Source: Cellvibrio mixtus subsp. mixtus J3-8 (lineage in GTDB: Bacteria; Pseudomonadota; Gammaproteobacteria; Pseudomonadales; Cellvibrionaceae). Taken from it: a stretch of DNA of 64,000 nucleotides. The position numbers and the translations under genes were made by a program. The stretch lies in NCBI RefSeq assembly GCF_000766945.1, contig NZ_KN266207.1, positions 699,290 to 763,289 of the forward strand. The letters run 5' to 3'. A model generated the notes under the pieces. It was not told where the DNA came from. It did no database searches and saw nothing but the letters and a program-made list of their open reading frames with translations. Of the stretch, positions 58,105 to 64,000 are shown piece by piece; position 1 is the stretch's first letter; every line of letters starts with the position of its first letter.

Positions 58105-59517
58105 ATGAAAAAAATAATTGGTACATGTTTATCTTCAATTGCACTGGTTAGTGCGATTTTGACTTCAACTTCCGCCTTATCCCACGATGTATTGCCTGCT
58201 TCAGGGCAGTACCTTCAGTCAGTAAACACCAGTGCGGCGCATATCGAGCCAAATTATGAAGAACCACTTGTTGCCCCATTAGTTGATGATTTCGTATATG
58301 TGGACCCAAACACTATCATCGATATTTCACCAGCAGGAAAGAATAAAACCAAAGCGAATAACGTCTCTGCCAGTAAACTGAATGGTTCAATAACACCACT
58401 GTCATCACCACCCGTGTATTCAATCAGCCTCAACAATACTTATAGTGATTCAGTAACTACTGCGGTGCCGGAAAAGTGGTACGTTTTTAATGTAACCACA
58501 GCAACCAAAATTACTACATTGCTACAGCACCAATCAGCAACTAATAGCAATATTGATATCAAACTCTATCGTCAACCGACAGGCACATCTTCTTATACAT
58601 TGGTTGCCGGTTCATACATGGGTGGCGCGAGTGCTGAACAGCTTAGTGAGATAGCTGTTCCAGGTAGTTATTTGTTAATGGTGCAATCTGTCGGGACTAT
58701 CGTTGGTGGATCGTATTTGTTTGGAAACTTTAGTTCGTCCGGTGCTGATGCGAATGAACCTGACGATAACTTCTGGCAAGCAAAAGTCATGTCGTCAACA
58801 TTGGGCCTTATTAGTGGCAACCTTGATACCGGCACCGATAAAGATTTTCACCGCATCACATTAAGTGCAGCTGATACTATCAGCTACAGAATCACTGGTG
58901 GTGATTATCACGCTGAGCTTTTTTATGCGAATGGTACATCTGCTTTTGTTTTGCCCAATAACACTTTTGCAAATTTAACCCTGCCGGCAGGCACTTATTA
59001 TTGGGCAATAAAATCGCCAACTAATACCGCCAATGCAAGTGTTCCTTACAAGTTCAGCTCTTCACGTGCACTGAACAGAATTACCTTTAATTTCGGTTCT
59101 GATGAAGGGTACACAGCAAGGGTGGATTATGGGCAAGGCAATTTTTTTGCGTTTAAATCGATAGCGACATTGAGTGGATATGCATATGATGCAAATAACG
59201 CCCCTGTTGCAGGTGCTGTTATTGAGTTTCGTATAATCGGTTCAATCAGTGGTCTTAATTCAAGCGCGTTTGCGACAACAGATGCAGCAGGATATTACAC
59301 CGTGGGGTTACCATCGCCCTCCGGTGCAGGAGCTCGTACATTCAATGGTGCATGTCTGATATACAACTATGATGTGCATTCATTGGAGATCCGTAATAAT
59401 AATGGCAACAATAATATCAATACAATCAGGGTGATTGAGAGCACAGGTCAATTTGATATTAGTAATAGCCAAATGTTCCTTAATGACATCGCGTATTATA
59501 CATACACCGGTTGTTAA
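58105..59517 (+). CDS. Secreted protein with PPC-like beta-sandwich domains
   Basis: The 470-residue protein has a Sec signal peptide (MKKIIGTCLSSIALVSAILT, cleaved near Ala26) and two regions with the pattern of bacterial pre-peptidase C-terminal (PPC) domains: SDSVTTAVPEKWYVFNVT ... GSYLLMVQSVG, and ANEPDDNFWQAKVM ... DKDFHRITLSAADT ... LPAGTYYWAIKS. A later segment (ATLSGYAYDANNAPVAGAVIEF) looks like a carboxypeptidase-regulatory/CarboxypepD-type repeat. No protease catalytic domain is found, so its role is likely binding or surface attachment. More AT-rich than its neighbours. A terminator follows. Confidence 0.65.
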   Translation: MKKIIGTCLSSIALVSAILTSTSALSHDVLPASGQYLQSVNTSAAHIEPNYEEPLVAPLVDDFVYVDPNTIIDISPAGKNKTKANNVSASKLNGSITPLSSPPVYSISLNNTYSDSVTTAVPEKWYVFNVTTATKITTLLQHQSATNSNIDIKLYRQPTGTSSYTLVAGSYMGGASAEQLSEIAVPGSYLLMVQSVGTIVGGSYLFGNFSSSGADANEPDDNFWQAKVMSSTLGLISGNLDTGTDKDFHRITLSAADTISYRITGGDYHAELFYANGTSAFVLPNNTFANLTLPAGTYYWAIKSPTNTANASVPYKFSSSRALNRITFNFGSDEGYTARVDYGQGNFFAFKSIATLSGYAYDANNAPVAGAVIEFRIIGSISGLNSSAFATTDAAGYYTVGLPSPSGAGARTFNGACLIYNYDVHSLEIRNNNGNNNINTIRVIESTGQFDISNSQMFLNDIAYYTYTGC

Positions 59518-59528
59518 TCAATTAGTAA

Positions 59529-59566
59529 CAAAAAATAGCCTTGTAAATTTACAGGGCTATTTTTTC
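59529..59566 (+). terminator. Rho-independent terminator of the PPC-like gene
   Basis: AAAAATAGCCTTGTAA and TTACAGGGCTATTTTT pair with one wobble; a T-run ends the right arm. Confidence 0.9.
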
Positions 59567-59644
59567 TAAAGTTTTTTATTGCAAGGCCGATATTTGTTAA
59601 ATGAGTCGTATGAAAGCGCTTTCGGTGCACAAAAGGAGAGGTTT

Positions 59645-60772
59645 ATGAATGAAGTTCAGGCGCGCATGAATGTTAATTTCCAGCTTATATCAACAACACC
59701 TTCCGCATCAACACCGGCGTCAAAACCTGCTCTGCCCGACATCAAAACAGATTCAAACCTCCATATCAGCGCTGAAGCACAGTACCTGTTTGAAATGAAC
59801 AAATACCTGGCTGGCCTTGAATCTACGGAAAGAAACTCGGTATTGAATTATCTGTCCCAAGGCAGCGACCCATTACAACGAAAAGCAGCGGAGCATTTCA
59901 CCCAAACCCAGGAACAATTAATCACTCAGGAAATTAGGATACAAGATTCCGGTGGAGACGATGGACGGAACTTGCTGAATGTAGATTTTGTACTCAATGA
60001 ATCAACGGCAATTGTTGCCCGGCCTCTTGTTGCCGATATTTTTCGCCTTGACGAAAGGGAAAATTTTATTCCTGAGCGAAGGGGAAGTACGCAGGCATTA
60101 AAAGATCAGGTGGATGCCCTTGAGAAATCTACGTCGGGTATTTTGGGGGCGCAAGACACTGCTAATTTATTTGGTTCGGTACGCAATGCATTGAGTGCAG
60201 CGGAAAATGTTTTCTTCTCAGTTGATGATGTAATTTATTTCAATTACATGCTGGAAAAAGCCAATGAGGCGATAAAGTTTTTTGACACGCCAGGTGATGT
60301 TGGGTCGGCATTAAATGCTATTTTAAACCAGGGAGTTAATCATCAAAAATCAATCCAGACCCAGGAATTGGACCAGGCCCGTGAAGGTATAAATAATGGA
60401 AGCTTTGGCCATATTACCAGGGATAATTTGCGCCTGGGTGAGGCCGCTCAGCGTTATAACGAGCAATTTCAAAGCATTATCCAGTCAACTGGTTTATCGG
60501 TGTTTGACTCAGGTGGAGTCATCAATAAATTGTTGATAGAGAATACTGACTTGATCCGGTTTAATCCGGAAAAAATTAATGACGCGCTCGCGTTCTACCA
60601 AAAAGATTTTGAAAAATTTGAGCGGGCACTGCATAAAGATTTTTCATCGTCAGGTGCTCAACAGCTTTATACATTGGACTCGCAAGGGCTTGATGTAGGT
60701 CGTGACTACGCATTGAAGGTCATTGAACAGATCCAAAACTATGTTGCGACGGCAACACGTACGAACCAATAG
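59645..60772 (+). CDS. Cytosolic protein of unknown function
   Basis: The 375-residue protein has no signal or membrane segment. It starts with a flexible Ser/Pro/Thr-rich part (about 12-35), then a long mainly helical body rich in Gln, Asn and Glu. The ATG at 59645 is chosen because GGAGAGG lies just upstream; an earlier in-frame start at 59579 lacks this. A short IS-x-EAQ motif (HISAEAQYL, residues about 43-51) resembles one in the unrelated-looking partial gene at the right edge. I do not recognise a family. Confidence 0.65.
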   Translation: MNEVQARMNVNFQLISTTPSASTPASKPALPDIKTDSNLHISAEAQYLFEMNKYLAGLESTERNSVLNYLSQGSDPLQRKAAEHFTQTQEQLITQEIRIQDSGGDDGRNLLNVDFVLNESTAIVARPLVADIFRLDERENFIPERRGSTQALKDQVDALEKSTSGILGAQDTANLFGSVRNALSAAENVFFSVDDVIYFNYMLEKANEAIKFFDTPGDVGSALNAILNQGVNHQKSIQTQELDQAREGINNGSFGHITRDNLRLGEAAQRYNEQFQSIIQSTGLSVFDSGGVINKLLIENTDLIRFNPEKINDALAFYQKDFEKFERALHKDFSSSGAQQLYTLDSQGLDVGRDYALKVIEQIQNYVATATRTNQ

Positions 60773-60818
60773 AATAGCCAGAGGCAATATTGTGGAAGTT
60801 ATTTTGATCCACACATAA

Positions 60819-61241
60819 TTACCAGCCCAGCGGTTGTCCCCTGGTGAGAAAAATACGTTCTGCAGGAATCCGCAGTTGCTCCAGTAAATATATTGAAAAT
60901 GCAGGTGCATAGTGTTGCTTCGCTATTGCACGCTCCATGCATAGCAACCACGCATCGCGTTCTGCTTCTCCAATCTTTAGATGAGCATGGCTACGCGGAA
61001 TATTAATGTTCCCGTATTTTTCACGGTAATTGTTTGGGCCACCCATCCAGCCACTGAGAAATAATGTCAGCTTGTCTCGCGATTCGGTCAAATCTGATTT
61101 GTGCATCTTGCGGATAATTGCCGCTTCCGGCAAGGTGTCCATTTCCTCATAAAAATCATCAACCAATTTGCGTATGCCTTCGGTGCCGCCTGCGGCCTGG
61201 AATGAGTTATCGGAGAAACCATAAAGAGGTGTGTCGGTCAC
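60819..61241 (-). CDS. Group II truncated haemoglobin
   Basis: This 140-residue haem protein (TrHb2 class) binds oxygen, NO or other small ligands. Expected residues are seen: Tyr31 (B10), proximal His85 in RSHAHLKIG and the TrHb2-typical Trp98 in GEAERDAWLL. It is convergent with the unknown gene to the left and divergent from the hybrid kinase to the right. The role is usually NO or oxidative-stress protection, or oxygen handling; this case is not determined. Confidence 0.93.
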   Translation of the reverse strand: MTDTPLYGFSDNSFQAAGGTEGIRKLVDDFYEEMDTLPEAAIIRKMHKSDLTESRDKLTLFLSGWMGGPNNYREKYGNINIPRSHAHLKIGEAERDAWLLCMERAIAKQHYAPAFSIYLLEQLRIPAERIFLTRGQPLGW

Positions 61242-61412
61242 TTTTTGTACCTATGATGCTAAATAGTAATGCCGTTTATTGTTGCAGTATTTGCAATCCG
61301 AATACAGCGAAAATCCCGATCATGGACAATAAAGGATTATATTCAAATGCCTGGTAGGGAATGCTATGTTTACGTTATGTTTTAGCATTGTTTTCTCCCG
61401 GGGGTGGAACCT

Positions 61413-63410
61413 ATGAGTCAAAATTTGCACACCCATGTCTTTTTATCCGGTGGTGGAGACATGGGGCAACGCATTCGCGAATACGATTGGGATCGCACTC
61501 CATTAGGAAATCCCTCTGCATGGCCCCAAAGCCTTAAAACCATAGTGAGGCTGATGCTTTCTTCTGGCCACCCAATGTTCATTTGGTGGGGGTCGGAATT
61601 GATCCAGTTTTATAACGATGCTTACCGTAACTATATCGGCGTAGAGCGACATCCAAGTGCGTTGGGGCAATGCGGCAAAACCTGTTGGACTGAAATCTGG
61701 CCAATAATAGGCCCGCAAATCGAACAGGTAATGAGCGGCAATGGAAGCATCTGGCGCGAAGATCAATTGGTGCCTGTTACGCGTGATGGAGAAATTAAAT
61801 ACGGTTATTGGACTTATTCATTTGATCCTATTTACGATGAAACTGCGCCTAATCAGGTAGGTGGTGTTTTAGTCATTGTGTCTGAAACAACCCATCATGT
61901 TTTGGAGCAGCAGCGGCAAAGGGAAGTGGAGGCGCGTTGGCAAAATCTTTTTACTAACGCACCTGCATTTATGTGTATTTACACCGGGCCTGATCACGTT
62001 TATGAGTATGCAAACACGCGTTATTGCGAGTTGGTTGGACAGACCGATCTTGTTAATAAAACGTTGCGTGAAGTTGTGCCGGAAGTTTTTGAACAAGGAT
62101 TCGGTGATCTATTGGATTACATTTATGCAACGGGCCAGTCCCATGTCGGAATTGCCACGCCGGTAACATTTAAAAATCGCGATGGTATTGAGCGAAATGT
62201 ATTTCTGGATTTTGTTTTGCAACCTATCCGTAATTCGGAAAATAAAATAACCGGAATTTTTGTTAATGGCTACGACGTAACCGAACGCGTACTTTCCCAG
62301 CAAATACTTGAAGAGCAGGATAAGCGCAAAGATGAATTTCTAGCAATGCTTGCCCATGAATTACGCAACCCGCTTGCACCCATTCGCAATGCGAGTGAAC
62401 TGCTAACCCAAACAACCCAGTATGGTTCTGTGCCCCATTCATTGGGTGAACTTATCACCCGCCAGGTTGTACAACTAACTCGATTGATTGATGATTTGCT
62501 CGAAGTCTCCCGGATTTCACAAGGGCGTATGGCATTACAACTCGGGCCGGTATTACTGGATCAAGTAATACGCTTTGCAGTTGAATCGACCAGTGTCGCT
62601 ATGTTGGAAAAAAAGCTGCGGCTTACGTATGACTGCGCCGAAACACACCTTATCATTAATGGTGATTATGCACGGCTGGTGCAAAGTATCGTCAATATTC
62701 TGGTCAATGCAACCAAATATACTGAGGAAGGTGGATGCGTAAGGATTAATTTGCGCAGTGAAGATAAACAAGCTGTTATTGATGTATCTGATAGTGGTAT
62801 CGGTATTGAAAAGGATATGCTGGAAAAAATATTTGATTTATTTATGCAAATTGATAAATCCATTGATCGCAGTGCTGGTGGCCTGGGGATTGGTTTGTCC
62901 GTAGTAAATACCATCATTAAAATGCATGGGGGCCATGTTACGGCGTACAGTAATGGTTTGGGGCAGGGGGCAACATTTTCAATTCGCCTGCCTCTTGCGA
63001 GTGCAAAAGAATCGTTAGGTAATGCTGTGACCGATACTGTATTGCCCTCGCTGAAATTTTTGTTGGTCGACGATAATGAAGATGCAACAAACTCTCTCTC
63101 TATGTTATTAAAAACCATTGGTCATGACACAGTTGTAGCATATAAGGGCGCTGATGCACTCGCCATTTTTGCGCAAAAAACATTTGATATCGTGTTGCTG
63201 GATATTGGTTTGCCTGATATCGACGGATATAAAGTTGCGCAGCAAATTCGTACAACTAATAACGACGTCATTATTATTGCTGTGTCAGGCTACGGCCAGG
63301 CGGATGATATTCGTAAAGCGATGGAAGCTGGATTCAGTGGCCATTTAACTAAACCGGTATCGCTTGATACGCTAGAGGCAACGATAAATAAGTTGAGGAA
63401 AGGCGCATAA
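61413..63410 (+). CDS. Hybrid sensor histidine kinase with PAS domains and receiver
   Basis: The 665-residue cytoplasmic protein has an N-terminal PAS-like domain (about 40-165, with WGSELIQFYNDAYRNYIG), a second PAS (about 175-300) and a HisKA with His315 in FLAMLAHELRNPLAPI. A HATPase (IDVSDSGIGIE, GGLGIGLSVV) and a C-terminal receiver (about 548-660) with Asp597 in LLDIGLPDIDG follow. The start at 61413 is preferred over the GTG at 61404. No response regulator lies beside it; its haemoglobin neighbour is divergent, so a gas-sensing tie is only speculation. Confidence 0.94.
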   Translation: MSQNLHTHVFLSGGGDMGQRIREYDWDRTPLGNPSAWPQSLKTIVRLMLSSGHPMFIWWGSELIQFYNDAYRNYIGVERHPSALGQCGKTCWTEIWPIIGPQIEQVMSGNGSIWREDQLVPVTRDGEIKYGYWTYSFDPIYDETAPNQVGGVLVIVSETTHHVLEQQRQREVEARWQNLFTNAPAFMCIYTGPDHVYEYANTRYCELVGQTDLVNKTLREVVPEVFEQGFGDLLDYIYATGQSHVGIATPVTFKNRDGIERNVFLDFVLQPIRNSENKITGIFVNGYDVTERVLSQQILEEQDKRKDEFLAMLAHELRNPLAPIRNASELLTQTTQYGSVPHSLGELITRQVVQLTRLIDDLLEVSRISQGRMALQLGPVLLDQVIRFAVESTSVAMLEKKLRLTYDCAETHLIINGDYARLVQSIVNILVNATKYTEEGGCVRINLRSEDKQAVIDVSDSGIGIEKDMLEKIFDLFMQIDKSIDRSAGGLGIGLSVVNTIIKMHGGHVTAYSNGLGQGATFSIRLPLASAKESLGNAVTDTVLPSLKFLLVDDNEDATNSLSMLLKTIGHDTVVAYKGADALAIFAQKTFDIVLLDIGLPDIDGYKVAQQIRTTNNDVIIIAVSGYGQADDIRKAMEAGFSGHLTKPVSLDTLEATINKLRKGA

Positions 63411-63563
63411 CCGGGGGCAGTAATAATCTGGGTTTATTCTTCGAAACAGGATAATTTCCGGGTCCGGGTTGCGTTATTGGGAGCAATAATGAATATTTTC
63501 CGGTGAAATGCAATTTCACAAATTCGCAGTGGCAATTTGCAACAGTCAAACGATTTTCGGGCA

Positions 63564-63591
63564 ATTATTTGCCGCAGTTACGGCAAATAAT
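63564..63591. terminator. Inverted repeat between convergent genes
   Basis: ATTATTTGCCG and CGGCAAATAAT form a perfect 11-base stem with a CAGTTA loop, between the plus-strand kinase and the minus-strand gene at the right edge. The T-tract is weak on both sides, so it may act as a modest terminator. Confidence 0.5.
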
Positions 63592-63598
63592 ATCCAAT

Positions 63599-64000
63599 TT
63601 ATTTCCGCTTGATTCCCAGAATACTCATCAGTTCAAGTCCTCTCGGCGCGGCAGTTACTTTCTGCTCGAATGCTTGCCTGAGAGATTCACTATATTCCGG
63701 ATTTTTGATAACTTTTTCATACATGTCATTTTGAGTATTTATTCCAAATTCCTTTTTTGTGGCCTCAAAGGCTTCATTGAAAATTTTTCCGTATTCGGAT
63801 AATTCATTTTTAAATGTTTCCCGATAAGTCTCCATGCGCGCAAAGTGACCATTGCTATAGGATTCTGAAACGCCAAGTTTGCTGGAGATCGGGAGTAAAT
63901 CCTGATACCAGCCTGGCGCCATTGCCATTTTTAACAATTCTTCTGGTACTTCCTGATTTGAAAGCGCTTTTCCTTGTTCTGATATCGTTACTTTGTCGGG
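63599..64000 (-). CDS. Protein of unknown function (5' end outside window)
   Basis: The frame is open from the window edge, giving 133 visible residues plus stop. It shows a motif DKVTISEQGKALS at its visible start and a mostly helical remainder (ELSEYGKIFNEAFEATKKEF ...) ending in LGIKRK. No signal peptide can be judged. The IS-x-x-GKA motif is like those found near the N-terminus of many short exported or flagellum-associated proteins, and like the HISAEAQ motif of the gene at 59.6 kb. The family is not recognised. Confidence 0.65.
   Translation of the reverse strand, partial: PDKVTISEQGKALSNQEVPEELLKMAMAPGWYQDLLPISSKLGVSESYSNGHFARMETYRETFKNELSEYGKIFNEAFEATKKEFGINTQNDMYEKVIKNPEYSESLRQAFEQKVTAAPRGLELMSILGIKRK

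Overview
The window looks like a chromosomal segment of a gammaproteobacterium of the Cellvibrio / Cellvibrionaceae type. Evidence from the sequence: gammaproteobacterial gene neighbourhoods (pepA-holC divergent from lptFG; queA-tgt-secDF; prfB-lysS), a secreted chitinase whose modules are joined by long serine-rich linkers (a hallmark of Cellvibrio and Saccharophagus), and many signalling proteins (PAS, GGDEF/EAL, PilZ, hybrid kinases, chemoreceptors). The genus is an inference from these features; no database was searched.

Layout. 1-5.1 kb: end of a chemoreceptor, a secreted protein of unknown function, rimO, a small acetyltransferase-like protein, a lone type IV pilin-like protein and an ApbC/Mrp Fe-S carrier. 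5.1-9.8 kb: a predicted PQQ sugar dehydrogenase fused to cytochrome c, then prfB with its programmed +1 frameshift, and lysS. 10-20.1 kb: two-CBM GH18 chitinase, DUF418 membrane protein, RluA-type pseudouridine synthase, yaeQ, thioredoxin-TPR chaperedoxin, a lipoprotein, ylqF GTPase, a sugar-efflux-type MFS transporter and a protein with pentapeptide repeats. 20.2-26.1 kb: holC, pepA, lptF, lptG, RDD protein and an adenylate-cyclase/FHA protein. 26.1-28.06 kb: a gene-poor accessory-looking patch with one small orphan gene, a decayed relBE-like locus, tRNA-Leu(CAA) and a fragment resembling the anticodon arm of that tRNA in inverted orientation.

28-33.6 kb: queA-tgt-secD-secF, without yajC at its usual place. 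33.7-41.3 kb: a hybrid histidine kinase, an RND efflux operon (adaptor, pump, TetR) behind a perfect 18-bp palindrome and without an outer-membrane channel gene, then an Lrp-type regulator. 41.6-46.9 kb: adk, tsaB, apeB, a double cNMP/rhodanese-like protein and trpS. 47-52.1 kb: bioA, an Aer-like chemoreceptor, a YcgR-like PilZ protein and ttcA. 52.2-57.5 kb: an orphan protein resembling phage lysozyme-fold proteins, ald, a membrane GGDEF-EAL protein and rsmE. 57.5-64 kb: more AT-rich accessory genes (secreted PPC-type protein, two cytosolic proteins of unknown function), a truncated haemoglobin and another hybrid kinase.

Most genes are core housekeeping functions for translation (prfB, lysS, trpS, rimO, queA, tgt, ttcA, tsaB, rsmE, ylqF), envelope biogenesis (lptFG, secDF) and metabolism (bioA, ald, adk). 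They are interleaved with environmental sensing and polysaccharide or sugar use. No CRISPR array, complete insertion sequence or rRNA operon was seen. I did not find an obviously new multi-gene system. The most unusual pieces are the accessory patch at 26.1-28.06 kb, the pentapeptide-repeat protein at 19.4-20.1 kb, the dehydrogenase-cytochrome fusion, and the unknown secreted/cytosolic genes near the right end.
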